Assembly (NCBI GenBank): GCA_030452985.1
Contig: JAKDLG010000007.1
Coordinates: 1-64,000, forward strand
DNA length: 64,000 bases
Direction of reading: 5' to 3'
DNA from: Humibacillus sp.
GTDB taxonomy: Bacteria > Actinomycetota > Actinomycetes > Actinomycetales > Dermatophilaceae
A program made the position numbers and the translations under genes. The notes beneath the pieces were generated by a model that did no database searches, was not told where the DNA came from, and was given only the letters and a program-made list of their open reading frames with translations. Below are positions 7,800-17,060 of this stretch, one piece after another (position 1 is the first letter of the stretch; the number at the start of each line of letters is the position of its first letter).

Positions 7800-9608
7800 T
7801 CAGAGGTACTGGCCCGTGTTGGCCGTGGCGATGGAGCGACCGGGTTCGGAGCCGTCCTTGCCCTTGACCAGGGTGCGGATGTAGACGATCCGCTCCCCCT
7901 TCTTGCCGGAGATTCGAGCCCAGTCGTCGGGGTTCGTCGTGTTCGGCAGGTCCTCGTTCTCCTTGAACTCCTCGACGCAGCTGGACAGCACGTGCTCGAC
8001 GCGGATGCCCTTCTGGCCCGTGGTGAGGAAGTCCTTGATCGCGAGCTTCTTGGCGCGGTCGACGATGTTCTGGATCATCGCGCCCGAGTTGAAGTCCTTG
8101 AAGTAGAGAATCTCCTTGTCGCCACCCTGGTAGGTGACCTCAAGGAACCGGTTCTCCTCGACCTCGGAGTACATCCGCTCGACGGCGGCCGTGATCATCT
8201 CGTCGACCGTCGCGGCACGGTCGCCGTCGTGCTCGACGAGATCATGCTCGTGCAGCGGCAGCGTCACGGTGAGGTACTTGCTGAAGATGTCACGTGCGCT
8301 CTCAGCATCGGGACGCTCGATCTTGATCTTCGCGTCGAGACGGCCGGGTCGCAGGATGGCCGGGTCGATCATGTCCTCACGGTTCGAGGCGCCGATCACG
8401 ATGACGTTCTCCAGCCGCTCCACGCCGTCGATCTCAGCGAGCAGCTGCGGCACGATGGTCGTCTCGACATCACTGCTGACCCCTGAGCCACGGGTGCGGA
8501 AGAGCGAGTCCATCTCGTCGAAGAACACGACGACCGGGGTGCCGTCGGAGGCCTTCTCGCGCGCGCGCTGGAAGATCAGCCGGATGTGGCGCTCGGTCTC
8601 GCCGACGTACTTGTTGAGCAGCTCGGGGCCCTTGATGTTGAGGAAGTAGCTCTTCTCGGTCTGCTGCCCGGTGCGAGCCGCGACCTGGCGGGCCAGCGAG
8701 GCTGCAACAGCCTTGGCGATGAGTGTCTTGCCGCAGCCGGGAGGACCGTAGAGCAGCACGCCCTTGGGTGGCTTGAGCGCGTGCTCACGGTAGAGCTCAG
8801 GGTGCAGGAAGGGTAGCTCCACCGCGTCGCGGATCGCCTCGATCTGACCGACGAGGCCCCCAATGTCCTCGTAGGCGACATCGGGCACCTCCTCGAGCAC
8901 CAGCTCCTCGACATCGAGCTTGGGCACCACCTCGTGCACGAAGCTCGAGCGGGCGTCGAGGGTCAGCGAGTCGCCGACCCGGATCCGTTCCTTGATCAGG
9001 GGGTCGGCCAGTCGACACACCCGTTCCTCGTCGCCGTGGGTGACCACGACGACGCGGTCATCGCCCAGCTTGTCCTTGACGGTGACCACCTCACCGACGC
9101 GCTCGAACCCGTGCGCCGACACGACGTTCAGGGCTTCGTTGAGCATCACCTCGCGGCCCAGGCCCAGGTCGGTCACGTCGACGCTCGGGCTGATGGCCAC
9201 GCGCATCTTGCGACCCCCCGTCAGGATGTCTACCGCGCCGTCGTCAGGTTGTTCGAGCACCAGGCCGTAGGTACTGGGCGGCTGCGCGAGCCGGTCGACC
9301 TCCTTCTTCAGGTTGACGATCTGCTCCCGGGCCTCCTTGAGGGTGCGCACGAGCCGCTCGTTCTGGGTCGACAGCGTCGACAGCGAGGTCTGCACCTGTG
9401 CGAGCCGCGCCTCGAGCTCCCGGGTGCGCTGCGGTGAGTGGCGCGCCGCGTCGCGCAGCGCGCTCACCTCCGACCGGAGGGCGTCGAGCTCGCGAGCCTC
9501 ACCGCGCGACCGATCCGCTTGGTTGGGGTCGGTGGGGTCGAGCTGGCTCGGCTGCTGCTGCGCGTCAAGATCGCCATTCCAGTCGGTACCGCGGGATTCG
9601 TCGGACAT
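7800..9608 (-). CDS. arc: Proteasome-activating AAA ATPase Arc (Mpa)
   Basis: 602 residues. The ATG at 9608 has AGGAGG 5 bases upstream. The hexameric ring recognises pupylated proteins, unfolds them and feeds them to the 20S proteasome. Layout: acidic N-terminal tail, coiled coil about 42-108 that binds Pup, OB-fold interdomain about 112-235, then the AAA module with Walker A GPPGCGKT (288-295), Walker B VVFFDEMD (about 360-367) and arginine-finger region [10 protein letters not shown]. The C-terminus is GQYL, whose penultimate Tyr is the motif that opens the 20S gate. It follows trmI on the same strand after 69 bases. dop, usually the next gene, is instead more than 7 kb away. Confidence 0.96.
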   Translation of the reverse strand: MSDESRGTDWNGDLDAQQQPSQLDPTDPNQADRSRGEARELDALRSEVSALRDAARHSPQRTRELEARLAQVQTSLSTLSTQNERLVRTLKEAREQIVNLKKEVDRLAQPPSTYGLVLEQPDDGAVDILTGGRKMRVAISPSVDVTDLGLGREVMLNEALNVVSAHGFERVGEVVTVKDKLGDDRVVVVTHGDEERVCRLADPLIKERIRVGDSLTLDARSSFVHEVVPKLDVEELVLEEVPDVAYEDIGGLVGQIEAIRDAVELPFLHPELYREHALKPPKGVLLYGPPGCGKTLIAKAVAASLARQVAARTGQQTEKSYFLNIKGPELLNKYVGETERHIRLIFQRAREKASDGTPVVVFFDEMDSLFRTRGSGVSSDVETTIVPQLLAEIDGVERLENVIVIGASNREDMIDPAILRPGRLDAKIKIERPDAESARDIFSKYLTVTLPLHEHDLVEHDGDRAATVDEMITAAVERMYSEVEENRFLEVTYQGGDKEILYFKDFNSGAMIQNIVDRAKKLAIKDFLTTGQKGIRVEHVLSSCVEEFKENEDLPNTTNPDDWARISGKKGERIVYIRTLVKGKDGSEPGRSIATANTGQYL

Positions 9609-9677
9609 CTCGGCCTCCTCAAGCGCCACTCGCACACCACCGGCACAACGTGACCCTTCGAGCCTAACTCGGGGTGG

Positions 9678-11335
<1,658 letters not shown>

Positions 11336-11547
11336 TGCATAGCTCCCTTCCGGCCCGCCGTCTTGGGGCCCCGTGTCCTCACCCTGCCCGCCTCGGCGTT
11401 CGTGGTGGCTGCGTCGAGCTCCGCCTGTGGACAAGAAGCCGCCGTGGCAGGGGGTGTGGACGCGCCGGGACGACCGGTCCCCGAGGCCCGGCCCTTGGGC
11501 AACGGACGACCCACGACCGGCGTGCCACCGGGGACGGTCGACTTGGG
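11336..11547. promoter_or_regulatory. Intergenic region upstream of the SSB-like gene with one DnaA-type box
   Basis: TGTGGACAA at 11426-11434 is the exact complement of TTGTCCACA, the DnaA box consensus of high-GC actinobacteria. It lies between the M50 protease stop and the SSB-like start. No second box or AT-rich unwinding region was seen, so this is not an origin. No convincing -10 box was found for the SSB-like gene. Confidence 0.4.
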
Positions 11548-12774
11548 CTACCGGCGTGAACGCCGGGACAGCTCGGCGCCGACCACGTCGTTGATGTGCG
11601 CAGCCGTGGCGAGCCCCGCGACCCGACGAGTCTGCGCGTCGACCACGATCGCGACCGACAATGAGCGTTCGCTCATCAAGCGAACCAGCTCGGTGAGGAC
11701 GGCGTCAGGCGGCAGGTCGAGCACCCAGGCTCGCGGCTGGGCCAAGGCCACGGCCGACAGTCGGGCGGTCGGGCGGCTGACCTCGGGTACGGCAGCGGCG
11801 GCAGCCGGGTCGACGAGCCCGAACGGCCAGCCGCTCGCGTCGGTCACCGCCACCCACGACCCCGTCGAAGCGCCGCTTTCGGGCCGGTGGTTCGACTCGG
11901 TGGGCAGGGCCACGGCACCCGCCATCAGGTTGCCGGCCGCCGCCACCGTGGTGTCACCAGGCACGAGCACGACCGGTTCGAGAACGCTCAGCGCGGGCCC
12001 GGCCGTCGCGTCGTGGATCTGGCCTGACCGGATCGAGGCCGACGCGCCGCGCCACAGGAAGAACGCGATCATCGCCACCCACACCAGGGAGATGAGGCTC
12101 GGTTGCTGACCGCGCATGAGCGGGACCCCGATAAACCAGAGCACTGCCCCGACGGCGACGATCCGCCCGAGCCAGCCCGCGGCACTGAGCCCGGTCCCCT
12201 TCCGTCCGGTCACCTGCCACACCAGGGAGCTGACGATCTGGCCGCCGTCGAGAGGGAGGCCGGGCAGCAGGTTGAACACGCCGACGAAGAGGTTGACGTA
12301 CGCGGTCGCGCCGAGCAGGTTGGCGGCCAGGTCGTTGCTCACGAGGGGCTGGGCCAGCCAGGCCACCAGCGCGAGAGCCAGGTTCGACAGGGGTCCGACG
12401 ACGGCCACCAGCGCCGTGGTACCGGGAGTGACGTCGGTGGAGTCGTAGACGGTGTGCCCACCCCACACATCGGCCACGACCCGGTCGACCTGGTGGCCGC
12501 GCATCCCCGCCACGACGGCGTGGGCCGCCTCGTGCACGAGCACCGAGATGAGCAGCAGGACACCACTGCTGGCGGCCACGAACACGGCGAAGCCCATCGA
12601 CCGGCCGCTGTTGCGCAGGGTCGGGGAGACGACGAGCAGGAGCAGCACGATGATCAGCGGCCACGACCGGGCGATGAACACCGGGGTGCCACCCACCGAG
12701 CCGATACGCCAGCCGTATCCGCCCCCGGCGCGCCCGGCCTGATCGGCACGATCGGCGTGCGCGCCCTCACTCAT
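11548..12774 (-). CDS. Site-2-type M50 metalloprotease with C-terminal CBS pair (Rip3-like)
   Basis: 408 residues, an intramembrane zinc protease. HEAAHAVVAGMRG carries the HExxH site, and NLLPGLPLDGGQIV supplies the third ligand Asp of the NxxPxxxLDG motif; both lie in membrane spans. After the last span (SLVWVAMIAFFLWRGASAS) two CBS-like segments follow, one ending near DASGWPFGLVDPAAAAAV and the other with VLTELVRLMSERSLSVAIVVDAQTRRVAGLATAAHINDVV, which may sense adenylate nucleotides. Substrates are unknown; anti-sigma factors are typical. It is leaderless: TAGGCT, six bases, ATG. Diverges from the RecB-like nuclease. Confidence 0.9.
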   Translation of the reverse strand: MSEGAHADRADQAGRAGGGYGWRIGSVGGTPVFIARSWPLIIVLLLLVVSPTLRNSGRSMGFAVFVAASSGVLLLISVLVHEAAHAVVAGMRGHQVDRVVADVWGGHTVYDSTDVTPGTTALVAVVGPLSNLALALVAWLAQPLVSNDLAANLLGATAYVNLFVGVFNLLPGLPLDGGQIVSSLVWQVTGRKGTGLSAAGWLGRIVAVGAVLWFIGVPLMRGQQPSLISLVWVAMIAFFLWRGASASIRSGQIHDATAGPALSVLEPVVLVPGDTTVAAAGNLMAGAVALPTESNHRPESGASTGSWVAVTDASGWPFGLVDPAAAAAVPEVSRPTARLSAVALAQPRAWVLDLPPDAVLTELVRLMSERSLSVAIVVDAQTRRVAGLATAAHINDVVGAELSRRSRR

Positions 12775-12780
12775 GACCTG

Positions 12781-12786
12781 AGCCTA
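12781..12786 (-). promoter_or_regulatory. -10 box of the M50 protease gene
   Basis: TAGGCT on the minus strand, six bases before the ATG at 12774. It faces the RecB-like promoter across 180 bases. Confidence 0.5.
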
Positions 12787-12863
12787 TGCCTCGAACCCGT
12801 GCGAGGCGGCCTCTCCGCTGTGCGCCAGCCCTGCTTGACCTGTGCGCCTGACCGAACTTTGCG

Positions 12864-12919
12864 ATGTGGATGACTCGGTATGGATGACCCGGTATGGAGG
12901 ACGCGGTGTGGATGACGCG
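12864..12919. repeat. Four tandem 14-bp units in a divergent promoter region
   Basis: Units 12864-12877, 12878-12891, 12892-12905 and 12906-12919 follow the pattern GTATGGATGACSCG with one to three differences each. They end 23 bases before the -10 box of the RecB-like gene, so they cover its -35 region. Confidence 0.85.
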
Positions 12920-12942
12920 GTCGTCCTGTCGGTGGGGCCACA

Positions 12943-12948
12943 TACAGT
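12943..12948 (+). promoter_or_regulatory. -10 box of the RecB-like nuclease gene
   Basis: TACAGT followed by six bases and the ATG at 12955; leaderless geometry. The tandem 14-bp repeats occupy the region just upstream. Confidence 0.5.
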
Positions 12949-12954
12949 CTCACC

Positions 12955-13797
12955 ATGGCCCCTGCACTGTCACCGAGTCGCGCATCCGACTTCATGACGT
13001 GCCCCCTGCTCTACCGCTTCCGGGTCATCGACCGCCTGCCGTCGAAGCCGACGACGGCGACCGCGCGCGGCACCCTGGTCCACGCCGTGCTCGAGCGGCT
13101 GTTCGACCTTCCGAGCCACGAGCGCACCCTCGATGCCGCGGTCGACCTCGTTCCGCAGGAATGGTCCCGGTTGACCGACCAGGAGCCCGAGATGCTCGAG
13201 CTGCTCGCCGACGGCGACACGACCGAGTGGTTCTCCGGGGCCGGCGCGCTGCTCACGACCTGGTTCGGGTTGGAAGACCCGACGCGCCTCGAGCCGGCCG
13301 AGCGTGAGCTCTACGTCGAGACCGAGGTCGACGGCCTGGTGCTACGCGGCTACGTCGACCGCCTCGACGTCGCCCCCAACGGGGCGATGCGGGTCGTCGA
13401 CTACAAGACCGGGCGCTCGCCCTCGGAGCACTTCGAGGCCAAGGCGCTGTTCCAGATGAAGTTCTACGCGCTCGTGCTCTGGCGGTTGCGCGGCGAGATC
13501 CCCAAGCGGCTGCAGCTGGTCTACCTCGGCAACGGCGAGATCCTCGCCTACGAGCCCGACGAGCACGACCTGCTGGCCGTCGAACGCAAGATCAAGGCGC
13601 TGTGGACCGCCATCGAGCGAGCCGCCAAGACGGGTGACTGGCGCCCTCGCCCCAGCCGACTCTGCGACTGGTGCGACCACCGCGCGATCTGTCCGGCCTG
13701 GGGCGGCACACCCCCGCCGTTGCCCGACGACGCCGCGACCCGGGCCATCGACCCGGCGCGCAGCGGAGTCGTCGAGACCGCTGGCGCCGACGCCTGA
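12955..13797 (+). CDS. RecB-like PD-(D/E)XK exonuclease with Fe-S cysteines
   Basis: 280 residues. N-terminal SPSRASDFMTCPLLYRFRVID and RGTLVHAVLERLFDLP match the AddB/RecB/Cas4-type nuclease fold. The catalytic strand MRVVDYKTGRSP gives the D-x-K core, with QMKFYALVL supplying the QxxxY motif. One Cys in MTCPLLY and three in LCDWCDHRAICP fit the C...CxxCx(5)C 4Fe-4S arrangement. There is no helicase domain and no CRISPR array nearby, so it is the stand-alone actinobacterial protein that conservedly accompanies arc/trmI. Substrate unknown. Confidence 0.9.
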   Translation: MAPALSPSRASDFMTCPLLYRFRVIDRLPSKPTTATARGTLVHAVLERLFDLPSHERTLDAAVDLVPQEWSRLTDQEPEMLELLADGDTTEWFSGAGALLTTWFGLEDPTRLEPAERELYVETEVDGLVLRGYVDRLDVAPNGAMRVVDYKTGRSPSEHFEAKALFQMKFYALVLWRLRGEIPKRLQLVYLGNGEILAYEPDEHDLLAVERKIKALWTAIERAAKTGDWRPRPSRLCDWCDHRAICPAWGGTPPPLPDDAATRAIDPARSGVVETAGADA

Positions 13798-13870
13798 GCT
13801 CCCGCCACTGACCGCACCCAGTTCACCCTGCACCGGATCAGTTGGCGAACGCTGGGTCGTCCGCTCTCGG

Positions 13871-14146
13871 ATGACCCGGCTGTCCGACAACGAGGCCGAG
13901 GCCCGGTCGGCGACGTGGGCCGCAGCCGTGGAGGCGCCGGCCCCGGTGGTGACCAGCGCCGGCGAGCTGTATGGCATCCCGGGAGGCGTGCAGCGCCGTC
14001 ACCACCTCGGCCACTCCCACGACTGGGTGGGTTTCGAGCCGGCCGCGAACCTGACCGGCGCTCACGAGGTTCCGGCTGCTGCGGCGGCTCGATCTCGTTC
14101 GGTGAGCGAACCGAACGGCGACCCGATCAACGCAGGGCGTCGTTGA
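13871..14146 (+). CDS. Unknown small protein, coding status uncertain
   Basis: The frame from the ATG at 13871 encodes 91 residues (MTRLSDNEAEARSATWAAAVEA...GGVQRRHHLGHSHDWVGFEPAANLTG...). Third codon positions are almost all G or C for the first 70 codons and then loosen. This favours real or recently real coding on this strand. I recognise no family. The open frame runs on upstream without an ATG (GERWVVRSR), so the start may be wrong or the gene may be a decayed remnant. No -10 box or ribosome-binding site is evident. Confidence 0.35.
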   Translation: MTRLSDNEAEARSATWAAAVEAPAPVVTSAGELYGIPGGVQRRHHLGHSHDWVGFEPAANLTGAHEVPAAAAARSRSVSEPNGDPINAGRR

Positions 14147-14304
14147 GTCCCCTGATCTCGTGCCTCCAGGCCCCCCGTGCAGCACCCTCCGGAACCGGCC
14201 AAGAAATCGCCTTACGGAACCTGCGCCTGGGGGACCTCGTGGCCGATGATGACGAGCAGGGCACACTTCCTGGCCGGTTGACCTGGGCCGAACTGAACCG
14301 AGGC

Positions 14305-14346
14305 GCAACTTGGGTTGACACCGCAGCGTGGAGCAACCTAGGTTGC
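14305..14346 (+). promoter_or_regulatory. Promoter with palindromic operator, leaderless HTH operon
   Basis: A consensus -35 TTGACA (14315-14320) and -10 TAGGTT (14339-14344) are 18 bases apart and put the transcript start at the ATG at 14351. The perfect 14-bp palindrome GCAACCTAGGTTGC (14333-14346) covers the -10. A half-degenerate copy, GCAACTTGGGTTGA (14305-14318), covers the -35 with its start 28 bases upstream. This is an autoregulation-type operator pair, probably bound by the HTH protein it drives. Confidence 0.7.
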
Positions 14347-14350
14347 AGCT

Positions 14351-14581
14351 ATGTCAAGTCAGCTCGAGCAGCACGCCGCAGACACCACCGCGCCGTTGCA
14401 GGCGCTGCGGGCCGTCGTGGGGTTGCGGCGCCTCGCCGACCGGCTGGAACTGCATCAGGTGCAGGCAGCTCTGGACGCCGGCTACGGCTGGACCGAGATC
14501 GCCGCAGCACTGGGAGTCACCCGGCAGGCGGTGCACAAGAAGTACCACCGACGAGTGCGAGTCGAACAAAGGAGAACGTGA
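14351..14581 (+). CDS. Small helix-turn-helix DNA-binding protein
   Basis: 76 residues. The second half, DRLELHQVQAALDAGYGWTEIAAALGVTRQAVHKKYHRRV, is a classic HTH (GYGWTEIAAALGVTRQAVHKKY) of the type found beside Clp-N-domain proteins in actinobacteria. No effector domain is present. Translation appears leaderless. The stop overlaps the next gene's start by one base (TGATG), with AAAGGAGA as the ribosome site for the downstream gene. Likely an autoregulator of this two-gene operon. Confidence 0.8.
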   Translation: MSSQLEQHAADTTAPLQALRAVVGLRRLADRLELHQVQAALDAGYGWTEIAAALGVTRQAVHKKYHRRVRVEQRRT

Positions 14582-15528
14582 TGGGGACGCGAACTGACAC
14601 GACGCACCAGACGCTGCTGATCCTGATGGCGGCCAACGACGAGGCCCTGCGCGCCGGGCACAGCCAGGTCGACGTCGACCACCTACTTCTCGGCCTCCTC
14701 GTCGTGGACGGCGACGCCGCGCACGCGTTGATCACTGCCCGCGTGGGCTTGGCGCAGGCCCGGCAGGCGCTCGCCGCGCAGGAGCGTGACGACGTGCGCG
14801 CATTGGGCCTGGACGATGCGTTGGCGAACGAGCACTGGGTGCCTCCGGTACCGCTGAAGTATGCGGCTGACCTGCTGCCCTTCACCGTTGCGGCCAAAGC
14901 GGTGGTGAAAGACCACCGACGCTGGCGAGAGACCGACCTGACGCTGCTCGAGCAGCTACTCGCCGATCCGGAGGCGTCTGTGCCGCGCTTGCTCAGCCGT
15001 CTCGGGGTCGACGGCGCCGCGGTCCTGACGGCGGCACCGTCATCCGACCGGAAGGGGCGTTCGTCGTCGGGGGGTAGGTATGTTCAGGTCGAGGTGACCG
15101 TGCCCGTGTCCGCCGGCGCTCTGTGGGCCACGGTCGCCGACCCGGCTCGTCGCCCGGAGTGGGACGACGACGCCGGCGTCGTGCAGGTTCTCGACGAACA
15201 CACCTTCGCGGTGACACCGCGGTTCATGGTCGAGCTGGCTTCGGAGGGACGCGCCGGACGGCTGCCCGAGGTTTCGGTGACCTACCACGTGATCGATCAG
15301 ACGCCCGGGCGATTTGTAGAGTGGGAGCTGCTCTACCCGCCAAGGAAGGGGCGAGAATCCCACTCGGAGCGGCAGAGCATCGAGATCACTTCCGTCGACG
15401 GCGGCTCGCGGCTGACCCTGACGGCCTCGCGTTCGCGGTCTCGGAACGTTCTGGTACGGCGGTTGTGGAACTGGACCGGGGGTCAAGAGCTGCGGGTCCG
15501 CGCCCAGGCCCTCGCCCAGGTCTCCTGA
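14581..15528 (+). CDS. Clp-N repeat domain fused to an SRPBCC/START-like domain
   Basis: 315 residues. Residues about 5-140 (TTHQTLLILMAANDEALRAGHSQVDVDHLLLGLLVVDG..., LLEQLLADPEASVPRLLSRLGVD) are a double Clp R-domain like those of ClpC/ClpA, which bind degradation substrates or adaptors. No AAA ATPase follows. Instead, after a Ser/Gly linker (SSDRKGRSSSGG), residues from about 162 (YVQVEVTVPVSAGALWATVADPARRPEWDDDAGVV) form a START/polyketide-cyclase-like pocket domain. The fusion suggests a ligand-responsive adaptor or decoy for the Clp machinery; that role is inference. Confidence 0.82.
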   Translation: MGTRTDTTHQTLLILMAANDEALRAGHSQVDVDHLLLGLLVVDGDAAHALITARVGLAQARQALAAQERDDVRALGLDDALANEHWVPPVPLKYAADLLPFTVAAKAVVKDHRRWRETDLTLLEQLLADPEASVPRLLSRLGVDGAAVLTAAPSSDRKGRSSSGGRYVQVEVTVPVSAGALWATVADPARRPEWDDDAGVVQVLDEHTFAVTPRFMVELASEGRAGRLPEVSVTYHVIDQTPGRFVEWELLYPPRKGRESHSERQSIEITSVDGGSRLTLTASRSRSRNVLVRRLWNWTGGQELRVRAQALAQVS

Positions 15529-15610
15529 TCGGCCCCTGCTGCCACGAACGCCACTCTCGTCCCGCGACCGCCCGGCGAGACCGGGTGCGCGCCGGCTCAT
15601 CGATCAGACG

Positions 15611-16993
15611 TCAGCGGATGAATCCGTCGGCTACCTCGAGAGCCGCGTCGAGCATGGCGAGGCCTTCGAGCGCCTGATCGGCAGTGGTCGTGCACGGGGG
15701 CGCGATGTGCGTGCGGTTGAAGTGCGTGAACGGCCAGAGTCCACGCTCCTTGCAGGCAGCGGCGAACGCGGTCATCGGCGCCGCAGCCGCGCCGGTGGCG
15801 TTGTAGGGCACCAACGGCTCACGGGTCTCGCGGTCGCGCACCAGCTCGACCGCCCAGAAGACGCCGAGCCCGCGCACCTCACCGACGCTCGGGTGTCGTT
15901 CGGCGATCTCACGAAGCCGCGGCCCGATGACCTCGGCGCCGAGGGTGCGGGCGTGCTCGATGATGCCCTCCTCGTGGAAGGCGTTGAGCGAGGCCACCGC
16001 CGAGGCGCAGGCGAGCACGTGGCCGGAGTAGGTGAGGCCGCCGGGGAAAGGCCGGTCGTGGAAGGTGGCCGCGACGGCATCCGAGATGATCACACCCCCG
16101 AGCGGCACGTAGCCGGAGTTGACACCCTTGGCGAAGGTGATCAGGTCTGGGGTGACACCCCAGTGGTCGACCGCGAACCACTCTCCGCACCGACCGAAAC
16201 CGGCCATCACCTCGTCGACGATGAAGACGATGCCGTGCTCGTCGCACAGCCGGCGCACGCCGGCGAGGTAGCCGTCAGGCGGCACCAGCACGCCGTTCGT
16301 GCCGACGACCGGCTCGAGGATGATGGCGGCCACCGTGTGCGCGCCCTCGACCATCAGCGTGTCGCGCAGGTGCGCAAGCGCCCGGTCGCACTCCTGCTCG
16401 TCGTTCTCGGAGTGGAAGGCCGAGCGGTAGGTGTAGGGCCCCCAGAAGTGCACCACCCCAGCCATGCCGGGCTCGGAGGGCCAGCGCCGCGGGTCACCGG
16501 TCAGGGTGATCGACCCGGCGGTGGCGCCGTGGTAGCTGCGGTAGGTGGCGAGCACCTTGTGCCGCCCGGTGTGCAGTCGGGCCATCCGGATGGCGTTCTC
16601 GTTGGCCTCCGCACCCCCGTTGGTGAAGAAGACCGACTCGAGACCGTCGGGAGCGACCTCGCTGATCAGTCGGGCCGCCTCGCTGCGGGCGTCGTTGGCG
16701 AAGGTCGGGGCGGCCGTGATGAGTCGCGCCGCCTGCTCCTGGATGGCCGCGATCACCTTCGGGTGCTGGTGGCCGATGTTGACGTTGATGAGCTGGCTGC
16801 TGAAGTCGAGGTAGCGCTTGCCGGCGTAGTCCCAGAAGTACGACCCCTCGGCGCGGGCGATCGGCAGCGGGTCGATGGCCCCCTGGGCCGACCACGAGTG
16901 GAACACGTGCGACCGGTCGAGCCGACGCACCTCCTGCTCGCTCATGCCGTCGAGGTGGGCGCCGATCATGGTGCGTTCGTCGAGCTCGGTCAT
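15611..16993 (-). CDS. Class-III PLP aminotransferase (omega-amino acid type)
   Basis: 460 residues from the ATG at 16993, with GAAGGAAAGAG upstream. Signatures: GSYFWDYAGKRYLDFSSQLINVNIGHQHPKV, FFTNGGAEANENAIRMAR, IVDEVMAGFGRCGEWFA and the PLP-lysine region DLITFAKGVNSGYVPLGGVII. This fits beta-alanine/GABA/diamine:pyruvate transaminases. Placed 67 bases downstream of a CoA-acylating semialdehyde dehydrogenase, it most likely produces the semialdehyde that enzyme consumes. beta-Alanine to malonate semialdehyde is the simplest match; the exact substrate is not decided by sequence. Confidence 0.88.
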   Translation of the reverse strand: MTELDERTMIGAHLDGMSEQEVRRLDRSHVFHSWSAQGAIDPLPIARAEGSYFWDYAGKRYLDFSSQLINVNIGHQHPKVIAAIQEQAARLITAAPTFANDARSEAARLISEVAPDGLESVFFTNGGAEANENAIRMARLHTGRHKVLATYRSYHGATAGSITLTGDPRRWPSEPGMAGVVHFWGPYTYRSAFHSENDEQECDRALAHLRDTLMVEGAHTVAAIILEPVVGTNGVLVPPDGYLAGVRRLCDEHGIVFIVDEVMAGFGRCGEWFAVDHWGVTPDLITFAKGVNSGYVPLGGVIISDAVAATFHDRPFPGGLTYSGHVLACASAVASLNAFHEEGIIEHARTLGAEVIGPRLREIAERHPSVGEVRGLGVFWAVELVRDRETREPLVPYNATGAAAAPMTAFAAACKERGLWPFTHFNRTHIAPPCTTTADQALEGLAMLDAALEVADGFIR

Positions 16994-17060
16994 CGTCTCT
17001 TTCCTTCGTTCGGCGGTTCGGAAGGGGGCTGGCAGCCAGGCTGGTGGATGCCGGCTGCCG

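Noticed and set aside
11426-11434. Replication origin at the DnaA box
   Set aside because: Only one box, no AT-rich region, and no dnaA/dnaN/gyr genes in the window.
12864-12919. Possible CRISPR array near a Cas4-like nuclease
   Set aside because: The units are 14 bp, directly abutting, with no spacers, and no other cas gene is present.
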